DNA of 38,969 nucleotides from VFKU01 sp038916785 (GTDB lineage: Bacteria > Hydrogenedentota > Hydrogenedentia > Hydrogenedentales > GCA-2746185), in the NCBI GenBank assembly GCA_038916785.1, contig JBCLBO010000021.1, positions 1-38,969 on the forward strand, in the 5' to 3' direction. The notes under the pieces are model-generated. The model saw only the letters and a list, made by a program, of their open reading frames with translations, did no database searches and was not told the origin of the DNA. Positions 7,172 through 15,463 of this stretch are shown piece by piece (within the stretch, counting starts at the first letter, position 1; each line of letters opens with the position of its first letter). The position numbers were made by a program, and so were the translations under genes.

Positions 7172-8569
7172 ATGCGTAAGACATTAGTGGTTTTGGTGGC
7201 GGTGATGATGGTCGGGATGACCATCCCGGCCTTCGCCGAACTTCAGAACGTGAAGGTCGGTGGTTCGCTGCGTATCCGCGGCAACTGGTACAGCGAAGAA
7301 GTGGCGACGTTTGACAAGGATCTGCAGGACGATGCGCTCTACGTCGAACAGCGTACCCGCGTCAATGTGGGTGCGGATTTCACCGATGACGTCCATGCGT
7401 TCATCGAATTGGATCACTACAGCAACTGGGGTGACCAGTTCCGGGGTCTTGACTCGGAGGGCCTGCTCTCGGGCGCCGATAGTATCGACTTGTCGATCCA
7501 TCAGTACTCCGACGGTTCGGTGTCGTTGTACCAGGCGTACATCGAAATGAAGGACGCGTGGGGCGCTCCGATCGACATCAAGATCGGTCGTTCGGAGATG
7601 CAGCACGGCGACGAGTTCCTTGTCGGTAACAACGACACGAGCTCGAACTTCCGCGGCCTGTCGTTTGACGGCGTGTGGCTGAAGTACAACAACGAGAACT
7701 TCAACCTGACGGGCTTCTGGACGCGCATTCTGCAGGACACGTTCCTCCCGTTGGAGTCCAGCGGCGACGCCAACTTCTCGGGTGTCTACGGTAGCTACAC
7801 CGGCCTCGAGAACATGACGATCGACGGCTACTACTATTTCTACCATCAGGCATCGACGGTCGCGACGGTCTTGAACGGACTCAGCGATGCGACGGAGCTC
7901 CACACCATCGGCGCGCGCTTCGCGGGTAATGCGTCGCAGTTTGACTGGGCGGCGAACGGCGCCTATCAGTTCGGTGACAGCGGCCTGACCGATCCGTCCA
8001 CCGCGGTTGACACGGCGGACGTGAGTGCGTTCGCTGTGCAGGGCGCCGGGGGTTATACCTTCGACGTCAACATGCAGCCGCGCATTTTCGTGAACGGCGG
8101 CTACTACAGTGGCGCCGAAAGGGACAGCACCAACACCAACACGACCGATGTCGGCTTCAACCGCCTGTTCTCGGACCACGAGTACAGCGAGTTCCTCGAC
8201 ACCACCGACGCGACGAACCTGTGGTTCGTCAACGGCGGCGTGAGCGCGCAGGTGACCGAAGCGATCGGGTTGACGGGTGTTGTCACCTGGGTCAACGCGG
8301 TCGAGTCCCGCGAGGACCTTGAAGGCCCCGGGTTTACGGACGAGAAGGACCTGGGTATCGAGGTCGGGATCTACGCGAAGTATGACTACAGCGAAGACCT
8401 GTACTTCCAATTGGGCTATGCCCATCTCTTCGCCGGCAATGCGTTCGACGTGGACGGGGCCAACCAGCAGGGTGCCGATGTGACCGGATTGGGTCTCGAC
8501 ACGGTGGGCTCGGGCGGCCAGGGCGACGACATCGACTACGTGTTCCTCGAAACGGGTATCAGCTTCTAA
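7172..8569 (+). CDS. Outer-membrane beta-barrel protein, alginate-export/porin-like
   Basis: A 465-residue precursor. A clean signal peptide (MRKTLVVL... to AFA, cleavage near residue 22) is followed by alternating amphipathic strands rich in Tyr, Asp, Gly and Asn, and the protein ends in Phe (ETGISF), as expected for an outer-membrane barrel. The opening VKVGGSLRIRGNWY, the segment VEQRTRVNVGADFTDDVHAFIEL and the segment AYIEMKDAW...DIKIGRSEM resemble the alginate_exp/porin families that carry anionic sugars or other solutes. The ribosome binding site ACAGGAG sits 10 nt before the ATG. A strong promoter, a long leader and a strong terminator enclose it as a single-gene unit, which points to high expression. 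Cargo is unknown. Confidence 0.85.
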   Translation: MRKTLVVLVAVMMVGMTIPAFAELQNVKVGGSLRIRGNWYSEEVATFDKDLQDDALYVEQRTRVNVGADFTDDVHAFIELDHYSNWGDQFRGLDSEGLLSGADSIDLSIHQYSDGSVSLYQAYIEMKDAWGAPIDIKIGRSEMQHGDEFLVGNNDTSSNFRGLSFDGVWLKYNNENFNLTGFWTRILQDTFLPLESSGDANFSGVYGSYTGLENMTIDGYYYFYHQASTVATVLNGLSDATELHTIGARFAGNASQFDWAANGAYQFGDSGLTDPSTAVDTADVSAFAVQGAGGYTFDVNMQPRIFVNGGYYSGAERDSTNTNTTDVGFNRLFSDHEYSEFLDTTDATNLWFVNGGVSAQVTEAIGLTGVVTWVNAVESREDLEGPGFTDEKDLGIEVGIYAKYDYSEDLYFQLGYAHLFAGNAFDVDGANQQGADVTGLGLDTVGSGGQGDDIDYVFLETGISF

Positions 8570-8590
8570 GCTGAATCACGTGTAGTTCCT

Positions 8591-8629
8591 CGCCCCCGCG
8601 GGTCCGCCCGCGGGGGCGATTCTTTTTTG
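8591..8629 (+). terminator. Strong intrinsic terminator of the porin-like gene
   Basis: A perfect 12-bp stem, CGCCCCCGCGGG (8591-8602) with CCCGCGGGGGCG (8607-8618), closed by the loop TCCG and followed by ATTCTTTTTTG. It sits 22 nt after the porin stop and before carA. Confidence 0.93.
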
Positions 8630-8728
8630 TGTGAGCCGCCGGTTGGAGATGCGTGGCTACGGGTGCGCGAGATCGCGGCCCGCGCATTTGTTACACTCCG
8701 CGCGATCTGCGATCTGGGAATGCCTCCG

Positions 8729-9832
8729 ATGAACTCCACATCCAAGAGAACCATGCTTGCGCTCGAGGACGGACTCGTCTTCGAGGGGCGGAGCGTTGGC
8801 GCGGAGGGCGAGGCTTCGGGCGAGCTCGTGTTCAACACGTCGATGATGGGCTACCAGGAAATTCTGACGGACCCGTCCTACGCCGGCCAGATCATTACGA
8901 TGACCTACCCGCTGATCGGCAATTGCGGGGTGAATGCGGAAGACGTGGAGTCGCGCAAGCCCTTTTGCCGGGGATTCGTGATGCGCGAGTGCTGCTTCGA
9001 GCCGAGTAGCTGGCGCGCGACGAAGTCGCTGCCTGACTATCTGCGCGAGAACCACATCATCGCGCTCGACGGCGTCGACACGCGGCAGATTACGAAGCAC
9101 CTGCGCGAGCAGGGCGCGAAGAAGGCCGTCATCAGCACGACGGACCTTAGCGCGCCGAGCCTGATCGCCAAGGCGCGCGCTTCGCAGGACATGGCCGGCA
9201 GCGATTTCGTGCGCGAGGTGACGGTCGACAAGCCTTACGAGTGGAATGCGGCATTCCAAGGCAAGTACCGCGTGGTGGCGATGGACTATGGCATCAAGTA
9301 CAACATCCTGCGCCTGCTCGAAGCGGCGGGGTGCAGTGTGATTGTGATGCCGGCGACGGCGACGGCCGCGGAGATTCTCGCGCAGAAGCCGGACGGCGTC
9401 TTTCTGTCGAACGGCCCGGGCGATCCCGCGGCGCTGGACTACCTCTACCCGACCCTGCGCGCGGTGATTGGTAAGGTGCCGGTGTTCGGCATTTGCCTCG
9501 GGCACCAATTGCTCGCGCACGCGCTCGGCGGTAGCACCTACAAGCTCAAATTCGGCCACCGCGGGGGAAATCAGCCGGTGTTGAACAAGGCGGCCGGCAC
9601 GGTGGAGATTTCCAGTCAGAACCACGGCTTTGCGGTCGATCCCGGCTCGTTCAAGGATCCGGACGTGGTCATCACGCATCTCAACCTCAACGACGATTCC
9701 GTCGAGGGCCTCGAGCACCGGAAACTGCCGGTGTTCAGCGTGCAGTATCACCCGGAGTCGTCGCCCGGCCCGCACGACAGCCGCTACCTTTTCACCCGCT
9801 TCACCAAACTGATGGACGCGGCCCGCGCCTGA
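8729..9832 (+). CDS. carA: Carbamoyl-phosphate synthase, small (glutaminase) subunit
   Basis: CarA hydrolyses glutamine and channels ammonia to CarB to make carbamoyl phosphate for pyrimidine and arginine synthesis. With a start at 8729 it has 367 residues. The N-terminal CPSase domain shows LALEDGLVFEGRSVG and the conserved NTSMMGYQEILTDPSYAGQI. The class I glutamine amidotransferase domain has the oxyanion strand LSNGPGDPAALD, the nucleophile Cys256 in FGICLGHQ, and the His341/Glu343 pair in YHPESSPGP. I prefer ATG 8729 (TGGGA 9 nt upstream); ATG 8720 is also possible, while the open frame back to 8627 begins inside the preceding terminator. carB is not adjacent, since the next gene is convergent. 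No ThrRS or tRNA-like leader was seen. Confidence 0.95.
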   Translation: MNSTSKRTMLALEDGLVFEGRSVGAEGEASGELVFNTSMMGYQEILTDPSYAGQIITMTYPLIGNCGVNAEDVESRKPFCRGFVMRECCFEPSSWRATKSLPDYLRENHIIALDGVDTRQITKHLREQGAKKAVISTTDLSAPSLIAKARASQDMAGSDFVREVTVDKPYEWNAAFQGKYRVVAMDYGIKYNILRLLEAAGCSVIVMPATATAAEILAQKPDGVFLSNGPGDPAALDYLYPTLRAVIGKVPVFGICLGHQLLAHALGGSTYKLKFGHRGGNQPVLNKAAGTVEISSQNHGFAVDPGSFKDPDVVITHLNLNDDSVEGLEHRKLPVFSVQYHPESSPGPHDSRYLFTRFTKLMDAARA

Positions 9833-9866
9833 TTCGCGCAATCCTCCGCACCCCGGCCCGAAACGA

Positions 9867-11018
9867 TTAGGCGCCGGCGGCACGTGCCCCGGCGGGATCG
9901 GTTTCATGGAGGCCCAGCGTACGGCTTTCGATCAGCGAGGTAGTCTCGCCCAAATGAAGAATCTGGTTGGTGAGGTACTTCACGGGGTTGAGTTTACGGA
10001 AGGTTTTCGTCAACGCCGGCGTGGCGAGGATGGCCGCGGTATTCGGAACCACTTCGCGCCGTTTCATCGCCAGCATGCCGTATTTTTGCAGATAGCGCAG
10101 GGTCCCGCGCACGGCCCGCGCAAGGTCCGCCTTGTCCTCGGGATCGAGGTAGGGGTGGGGTAAGGCGTCGAAGAGGCCGGAAGTGAGACGCACGAGCTCG
10201 TCCATGGGGATGGGCGCGGTCAGGCCGTGCAGGCAGCGCGTATACAGGATTGCGGAGACGACCTGCGCCGCGTTGACTTCGGCGAGCGGGCCGAGGCGCT
10301 CGATCAGGCGCTCGTCAAAGGCGCGCTGATCCGCGCGCGACGCGCCCCGCGGCAGGAACATTTCCTCGCCGAAAATCACCGAGGAGTGTCCGCTGATGGG
10401 ATTGAAATTGCGCACGGCCGGCATGGCCGAGACTCTGGCCTTCGCGTCGCGCGCCTGGACGGCGTGCAGGAAGAACGAGATGCCGCCAGGCCGCGCGACG
10501 CTGTCGCTGTAGTCCATCAACAGGCCGGAACACGATCGCGTCCGGCCGGGATACAGGATGAAACCCGTGCCGCGCATCAGCAGGTCGACGAATTTTTTTA
10601 GCTGCGAGATGGAAACGTTGTCGCGGCTGATTCCGTAGACATTGGTCGTCTCGAGAACTTCATCGAGGTCGAGCCAGCGCGACTTGAGGAGCGGCATGCC
10701 CGCGAAGAAGTCGTTGCGGAGCATCGCGCCGATTTTCACTTCGCCGCCCGTGGCGAGATACGCGGCGCGGAAGAGGTAACAGGGATCGTCCAGGCGGATG
10801 TGGTTGCCGTAGAAAATGGCGGGATGATCGCGCGGGACGAGGTGCGTGTTGTGTGTGCGGATGTACTGGTTCCAGCCGACGAAATCACCGACGACGAACT
10901 GGAAGTCCTCCCAGCGGCCCTCGGGTGAGGGCTGCGAATTGCGCAGACCCATGCGGAAGAGGATGTGCTCGACGAAATGCGCCGTGAATCCGGCGTAGTG
11001 TTGGATGCGCTGAAACAT
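9867..11018 (-). CDS. PlsC-like acyltransferase domain protein
   Basis: A 383-residue protein with the 1-acylglycerol-phosphate acyltransferase fold. The catalytic HX4D is seen in FYGNHIRLDDPCY, and ILYPGRTRSCSG matches the block III 'PEGTRS' position that binds the phosphate, though the Glu is replaced by Gly-Arg. Family members transfer acyl chains to glycerol-phosphate-type acceptors at the membrane. There is no evident signal peptide or strong transmembrane helix, so peripheral membrane binding is likely. The ATG at 11018 gives a sensible N-terminus (MFQRIQHYAG); the long in-frame extension to 11375 is antisense to the esterase gene and Pro/Ser/Arg-rich. Convergent with carA (34 nt gap). 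Acceptor specificity is unknown. Confidence 0.78.
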   Translation of the reverse strand: MFQRIQHYAGFTAHFVEHILFRMGLRNSQPSPEGRWEDFQFVVGDFVGWNQYIRTHNTHLVPRDHPAIFYGNHIRLDDPCYLFRAAYLATGGEVKIGAMLRNDFFAGMPLLKSRWLDLDEVLETTNVYGISRDNVSISQLKKFVDLLMRGTGFILYPGRTRSCSGLLMDYSDSVARPGGISFFLHAVQARDAKARVSAMPAVRNFNPISGHSSVIFGEEMFLPRGASRADQRAFDERLIERLGPLAEVNAAQVVSAILYTRCLHGLTAPIPMDELVRLTSGLFDALPHPYLDPEDKADLARAVRGTLRYLQKYGMLAMKRREVVPNTAAILATPALTKTFRKLNPVKYLTNQILHLGETTSLIESRTLGLHETDPAGARAAGA

Positions 11019-11155
11019 GGTTTCGCGGAAACCTTCGCGTGGGTGGCCTCCTATTTTAGCGTGCGGCGGCGCGGCGTCCAAGAACGGCCCGAAAGACGAG
11101 GGTGCATCGCTGGCGCTTGGTTGGGCTATGATGCTCGCCAACGGAGGAGACGGCG

Positions 11156-12322
11156 ATGAACACGACTCGATCCACGATGGTCCTGGCGGCGATTGCATTG
11201 GTCTGCGCGGCAACGGTGAGCGCGCAACCGGACTACAAACGCGAGTTGCTTTGGCCGGAGGGGGCGCCCGGCGCGCTCGGATCGGACACGAAGGACCAGC
11301 CCGCGCTGACGATCCATCTGCCGGAGAAAGGCAACGCGACGGGCACGGCGATCGTGGTGAATCCCGGCGGCGCATATCGCGGGCTCGCGGCCGATCACGA
11401 GGGCCTGCAAGTGGCGCACGAGCTGAACCGGCACGGTATTGCGGCGTTTGTACTGCGGTACCGGCTGATGCCGGACTATCAACCCTCGACGTCGCTGGAG
11501 GACGCCAAGCGGGCGCTGCGCTACGTGCGGCACAACGCGGAGGGATACGGCGTCGACGAGGATCGCATCGGTATGCTCGGATTTTCCGCGGGCGGTCACC
11601 TGACCTCGGCGGCGGGTACGATGTTCGACCAGGGCGATCCCGAAGCGAAGGACCCGATCGATCGGGAGAGTTCGCGGCCGGACTTCATCGTGCCGGTGTA
11701 CGCGGTGATCAATCGCGACTTGGTGAAATTTGAGATGGGCGATTGGGCAACGACGGACACGCTGGTGACAGCGGAGACTCCGCCAGCGTTCATCGTACAG
11801 ACGACGGAAGATACGCTGGTGATCGCCAAGCACAGCCTGCGCTTTTACGAGGCGCTGCTCGACAAGGGCGTGCCCGCGGAAATGCACATCTACCAATTCG
11901 GTCCGCACGGCCTCGGGCTCGCGCCGGGCGACCCGCAATACAGCCAGTGGCCCGCGCAGATGGTCGCGTGGCTCCAGCGCAACGGAATGTTGACGGACGC
12001 CAAGCGCGCCGCGGTCAGCGGTACCGTCACGCTCGATGGTAAGCCGCTCTACTGGGGCTCGATCACGTTCATGCCCGTGGATGAATCGCTGCCACCTGCG
12101 TTTGTGCAATTCGCGCGCAGCGGCGGCAAGTTCAGCATCGATGCGAAACACGGCCCCTGCCCCGGCCAGCACCGCGTGATTGTTTATGAAATGGCCGACG
12201 ACTCCAAGCCTGCGATGTCCGGGCAGTATTCAATCGACGACTCGAAGCGCTTCGAGCTACCCGAGCCGATCGAGATCAAGGCGGACGGCGGTCCGATCGA
12301 AATCGCAGTGAAGAGCCACTGA
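11156..12322 (+). CDS. Secreted esterase/lipase fused to a transthyretin-like domain
   Basis: A 388-residue secreted hydrolase. A signal peptide (MNTTRSTMVL... ending VSA, about residue 23) is followed by an alpha/beta-hydrolase of the BD-FAE/acetylxylan-esterase type. IVVNPGGAYRGLA is the oxyanion-hole strand, Ser144 in GFSAGGH is the nucleophile, an acid is likely near EDTL, and His is in FGPHGLG. Residues ~285-388 form a separate beta-rich domain opening VSGTVTLDGKPLYWGSITF, a pattern common in PVC-type secreted proteins with a carboxypeptidase-regulatory/transthyretin-like fold. The expected substrate is an acetylated or feruloylated polysaccharide. GGAGGAGA lies just before the ATG. It is followed by a TauE-type permease 28 nt later. 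Confidence 0.85.
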   Translation: MNTTRSTMVLAAIALVCAATVSAQPDYKRELLWPEGAPGALGSDTKDQPALTIHLPEKGNATGTAIVVNPGGAYRGLAADHEGLQVAHELNRHGIAAFVLRYRLMPDYQPSTSLEDAKRALRYVRHNAEGYGVDEDRIGMLGFSAGGHLTSAAGTMFDQGDPEAKDPIDRESSRPDFIVPVYAVINRDLVKFEMGDWATTDTLVTAETPPAFIVQTTEDTLVIAKHSLRFYEALLDKGVPAEMHIYQFGPHGLGLAPGDPQYSQWPAQMVAWLQRNGMLTDAKRAAVSGTVTLDGKPLYWGSITFMPVDESLPPAFVQFARSGGKFSIDAKHGPCPGQHRVIVYEMADDSKPAMSGQYSIDDSKRFELPEPIEIKADGGPIEIAVKSH

Positions 12323-12350
12323 TTCCGGCGTATCACGCGCGCGAGCGCCA

Positions 12351-13148
12351 ATGACAGACACCGTCACTTTCATCGCGACAATGCTCGCGCTCGGCGCGGG
12401 CGTGGGCATCGTCAGCGCTGCGCTCGGGATCGGCGGCGGCACGCTGATGGTGCCGGCCTTCCTCGCGCTGATTCCGCAGATGGACATCAATACCGCGAAG
12501 GGATCGAGCCTCTTCGCGATCATGTTCGTATCGGGGTATCAGGCGTGGGAGGCGCGGCGCGCGGGGATCAAGAGCCCGTGGGACGTCGTCGGCGCGTGCG
12601 CGGCGGGATCGATTTTCGGCGGTTACGCCGCCGGCGCGATCACGGCGCTCCTGCGCGAGGACTTGGTGACGTGGATCTTCATCGCGCTGCTGATGTTCGC
12701 CGGCCTGCGAACTTTTTTTCTGAAGCAACGGCTCGTGCGCGAGGGCGAGGTCCGGAAGCGGTGGTTGCTGTCGATCGCGATCGGCGTCGCGGCGGGCGTA
12801 GTCGGCGGCGGCACCGGCACGGGCGGCGGGCTGGTGCTCGTGCCGCTAGCGTTGTGGGCGGGCATTGCGTCGAATGAGCGCGTGGTCGCGCTGTCGAACA
12901 CGGTGATGGTCGCCACCTCGGCGGCGGGCGCGCTCGCGCATGCCATGGCGGACGGGGTCGCCGACGCGCCATGGACTTACGGCCTGGTGAACGTCTCGCT
13001 CGCGCCGCTGGTGTGTGTCGGAGCGATCGCCTTCACCAAGCCCGGGCGCTGGATCAACCAGCGGCTTAGTTTGCCGCGCAGGAAGGCCGTCATGGGGACG
13101 ATCCTCGTTCTGATTGCGATGCAATTGACCGTTCGCGCGATGAGGTGA
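12351..13148 (+). CDS. TauE/SafE (TSUP) family membrane permease
   Basis: A 265-residue integral membrane protein. About eight hydrophobic segments can be seen, arranged as two halves that each begin with a Gly-rich motif. The first is ALGAGVGIVSAALGIGGGTL (about 14-33); the second is AIGVAAGVVGGGTGTGGGLV (about 143-162). This internal duplication is diagnostic of the TSUP family, whose members export or import sulfite, sulfoacetate or related small organic anions across the inner membrane. A conserved NTAKGSSLF follows in the first half and ALSNTVMVATSA in the second. The cargo cannot be read from sequence. It lies 28 nt behind the esterase, so they may share a transcript. A large inverted repeat begins 2 nt after the stop. 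Confidence 0.9.
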   Translation: MTDTVTFIATMLALGAGVGIVSAALGIGGGTLMVPAFLALIPQMDINTAKGSSLFAIMFVSGYQAWEARRAGIKSPWDVVGACAAGSIFGGYAAGAITALLREDLVTWIFIALLMFAGLRTFFLKQRLVREGEVRKRWLLSIAIGVAAGVVGGGTGTGGGLVLVPLALWAGIASNERVVALSNTVMVATSAAGALAHAMADGVADAPWTYGLVNVSLAPLVCVGAIAFTKPGRWINQRLSLPRRKAVMGTILVLIAMQLTVRAMR

Positions 13149-13150
13149 TG

Positions 13151-13290
13151 GGGGAGGGTCGCGCTCCCGCGCGACCGATGCGCGCGGACGAACGCGGGCG
13201 GCCACGGGCGAACACGGGCCGCTCCGGGGGGCCGCCCCTACAATACCGGGTCGTCGGCGAGTTCGGTCGCGCGGGAGCGCGACCCTCCCC
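13151..13290. repeat. Large REP-like inverted repeat with nested hairpins
   Basis: GGGGAGGGTCGCGCTCCCGC plus GCGACC (13151-13176) recurs as its exact 26-nt reverse complement at 13265-13290. Each arm is itself a hairpin (GGTCGCGC-TCCC-GCGCGACC). The 88 nt between the arms hold CGGGCGGCC/GGGGGGCCGCCCC segments and CCTACAATACC, the style of dispersed GC-rich repeats in many environmental genomes. It sits right after the permease stop and may also act as a transcript end or stabiliser. Confidence 0.85.
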
Positions 13291-13361
13291 TTGCGCGCCT
13301 TGACTGTCGAGACGGTTCGGTGATTAACTAATTCGATTGGCCCACGCCTGAGGTGAACATC

Positions 13362-14255
13362 ATGCGAATTCTTCGCACACCGGAATCGCGATTCGCCAAT
13401 TTGCCGGATTATTCCTATCCGCCGAAGTATGTCGAGGTGGGCAATGGCCTTCGCATGGCGTATGTCGAGGCGGGATCGGGCGACCCGATCCTGTGCCTGC
13501 ACGGTGAGCCGAGTTGGGGATTCTTGTATCGCAAGATGATCCCCGGCCTTTCCAAGGTTGGGCGCGTGGTCGTGCCGGATTTGATCGGTTTCGGGCGCTC
13601 CGACAAGCCGGCATCGCGCGAGGACTACACCTACAAGATGCACCACGACACGCTTACGGCTTTCGTGAAGGCGCTTGACCTTAAGCGCGTCACGCTCGTG
13701 TGCCAGGACTGGGGCGGGCTGCTCGGGTTGCCGGTGGCGGCGGAGAATGAGGAGCGCTTCGTGCGGCTGGTGATTATGAACACGGGCCTGCCGACCGGCG
13801 AGGAGACGCCGACCGCGGGCTTCATGGCCTGGCGCACTGCCGCTTCGAAGATGGACGACATGGACGTCGGTAGGATTTTGCAGGGGGCGACGGTTTCGAC
13901 CCTGCCGGATGAGGTCGTCGCGGCGTACAACGCGCCCTATCCCGACAAGACCTATAAAGGCGGCGCGCACCAGTTCCCGTTGCTCGTGCCGATCTCGCCG
14001 GACATGGAAGGCGCGAAATACATCAAGCCCGCGCGCGAGAAGTTCAAGACATGGAAGAAGCCGACGCTCGTGATGTTCTCCGACAAGGACCCGGTCACGA
14101 CGGGCGGCGACAAGGGATTCCGCCGCTTGATGCCGATCGCGCAGCAGGAACCGGAGATAGTGGTTCGCGACGGCGGGCACTTCTTGCAGGAAGACAAGGG
14201 CGAGGAGATTGCGCAGCATATCGTCGAGTTCATCAAGCGACGGCCGATTTCATAG
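13362..14255 (+). CDS. Haloalkane dehalogenase (HLD-I/DhlA-like)
   Basis: A 297-residue alpha/beta-hydrolase expected to cleave carbon-halogen bonds to an alcohol and halide in the cytoplasm. The nucleophile is Asp116 in VCQDWGG, with the adjacent halide-binding Trp117. LHGEPSW (47-53) gives the oxyanion region with Glu49 as in DhlA-type enzymes. The catalytic acid is Asp241 or Asp243 in MFSDKDPV, and the base is His273 in GGHFLQED. PDLIGFGRSDKP is a further family signature. I chose ATG 13362 with GAGGTG upstream; a GTG at 13353 is possible. Asp in place of Ser at the nucleophile elbow separates it from ordinary esterases, though epoxide hydrolases share the Asp. It is followed by a crotonase. 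Confidence 0.85.
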   Translation: MRILRTPESRFANLPDYSYPPKYVEVGNGLRMAYVEAGSGDPILCLHGEPSWGFLYRKMIPGLSKVGRVVVPDLIGFGRSDKPASREDYTYKMHHDTLTAFVKALDLKRVTLVCQDWGGLLGLPVAAENEERFVRLVIMNTGLPTGEETPTAGFMAWRTAASKMDDMDVGRILQGATVSTLPDEVVAAYNAPYPDKTYKGGAHQFPLLVPISPDMEGAKYIKPAREKFKTWKKPTLVMFSDKDPVTTGGDKGFRRLMPIAQQEPEIVVRDGGHFLQEDKGEEIAQHIVEFIKRRPIS

Positions 14256-14294
14256 ACAGGATTGACAGGATTCTTTCAGGATTTACAGGATTGA
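14254..14294. repeat. Short direct repeats (CAGGATT x4)
   Basis: Four CAGGATT units occur within ~40 nt right at the dehalogenase stop (ACAGGATTGACAGGATT, then CAGGATTTACAGGATTG). This kind of short degenerate repeat is common between genes in environmental genomes. I assign no function. Confidence 0.6.
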
Positions 14295-14339
14295 ACGGCT
14301 GATTTTCAGACGAGAGAAATAAGACACCGTCGGGTGCCG

Positions 14340-14361
14340 CGCCTACGCGGTAGCGTAGGCG
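14340..14361. repeat. Perfect 9-bp hairpin upstream of the crotonase
   Basis: CGCCTACGC (14340-14348), loop GGTA, GCGTAGGCG (14353-14361). It lies 9 nt before the crotonase ribosome binding site and has no T tract, so it is a repeat or mRNA structure rather than a terminator. Confidence 0.6.
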
Positions 14362-14385
14362 TGCATGCAGACAAGGAGACTGACC

Positions 14386-15222
14386 ATGCCGCTGAAGAAC
14401 AACGAAGTCTTGTACAGCGTGAGCGATCGCGTGGCGACGATTACGTTGAACCGGCCGGACAAGCTGAACGCCTGGACGGTGAACATGGAGTTCGAGTACA
14501 AGGCCGCCTTCGCCGAGGCGGCGCGCGACCCGGAGGTGCGGGTCATTCTGGTGACCGGCGCGGGGCGCGGTTTTTGCGCGGGGGCGGACATGGGGCTGCT
14601 CCAGTCGGTCATGAGCGGGAGCGTGACGCCGGGCGGCGCGGATGGGAACGGACCGGCGCCATCCATCGGCAACGGCGCGCGCGAGGATTTTCAGAAGCAG
14701 TATTCGTTTCCGCTGTCGGTGCCCAAGCCGACGATTGCGGCGATCAACGGCGCGGCCGCCGGTCTCGGGCTGGTGCACGCGCTGTATTGCGATATTCGCT
14801 TCGCGGCGGACACCGCGAAGTTCACCACGGCGTTTTCGCAGCGCGGCCTCATCGCGGAGTACGGCCTCGCTTGGATCCTGCCGCGGCTGGTCGGTATGCA
14901 CAACGCGCTCGACCTGCTCTACTCCGCGCGCGTCATCAATGGTACCGAGGCCTACGAGATGGGGCTCGTTAACAAGGCCGTGCCCGCCGATCAACTGATG
15001 GCGACGGCGCGCGAGTATGCGATACAACTCGCGACAATGGCCTCGCCGCGCAGCATGGGCGTCATCAAGCGCATGGCCTACACCGCGCAGTTCCAGACCC
15101 TCGGCGAAGCCTGCGACCTCGCCGTCGATGAAATGGTGCAGTCGCTGGGTTCCGACGATTTCCGCGAAGGCGTGGCGTCGTTCCTCGAAAAGAGGAAGCC
15201 GAATTTTCCGGCGCTGAAGTAG
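14386..15222 (+). CDS. Enoyl-CoA hydratase/isomerase (crotonase) family protein
   Basis: A 278-residue crotonase-fold protein, probably an enoyl-CoA hydratase acting in fatty-acid or aromatic acyl-CoA degradation. Seen: VATITLNRPDKLNAW at the N-terminus, the first oxyanion-hole segment GRGFCAGADM (about 60-69), and the second at PTIAAINGAAAGLGLVHALYCD (about 115-136). A Glu lies in GLIAEYGLAWILPRLVG at a catalytic position. There is an insertion after the first oxyanion segment (about 72-95, with GGADGNGPAPSIGNG). The start at 14386 has AAGGAG 8-9 nt upstream; an in-frame ATG at 14365 precedes that site. It may share a catabolic role with the dehalogenase before it. Confidence 0.88.
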   Translation: MPLKNNEVLYSVSDRVATITLNRPDKLNAWTVNMEFEYKAAFAEAARDPEVRVILVTGAGRGFCAGADMGLLQSVMSGSVTPGGADGNGPAPSIGNGAREDFQKQYSFPLSVPKPTIAAINGAAAGLGLVHALYCDIRFAADTAKFTTAFSQRGLIAEYGLAWILPRLVGMHNALDLLYSARVINGTEAYEMGLVNKAVPADQLMATAREYAIQLATMASPRSMGVIKRMAYTAQFQTLGEACDLAVDEMVQSLGSDDFREGVASFLEKRKPNFPALK

Positions 15223-15264
15223 CGCGCCGCCATTGTGCTCACGCGGAGACGCGCACGGCGTTGT

Positions 15265-15463
15265 CGGCGCGGATGGGAACGGGCCGGTGCCGTCCATCGA
15301 CATCGCGCGCGCCATCGCCGCGAAAGCGGTCTTTGACAAGTCGCGCTTCTGAAAAAACGCTGAAATATGAGAGCGTGTCCGGCGGGAAGTGCTCCGCCCT
15401 GTGCGCCATGATCTCCCACGAAGGGACGATCGGCGACCACATGTCGATGACGGGTTGGGACAT
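15265..15463 (-). pseudogene. 5' remnant of an amidohydrolase-family gene
   Basis: A good ribosome binding site (GAGGAGTGTCC) and ATG at 15463 start MSQPVIDMWSPIVPSWEIM, then AHRAEHFPP and SYFSVF. This resembles the N-terminus of TIM-barrel amidohydrolases (amidohydro_2 type), whose first strand has such an IDMW/IVP motif. At the A-run 15352-15357 (T-run on the coding strand) the likely continuation FFQKRDLSKTAFAAMARAM moves to another frame. Recognisable sequence ends near 15265, about 65 residues in total, so most of the gene is missing. Family call is from memory of the motif and is moderate. Confidence 0.5.

Noticed and set aside
12846..14219. A 457-residue open frame on the minus strand
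   Set aside because: It runs antisense to the permease and dehalogenase, both of which have clear family motifs.
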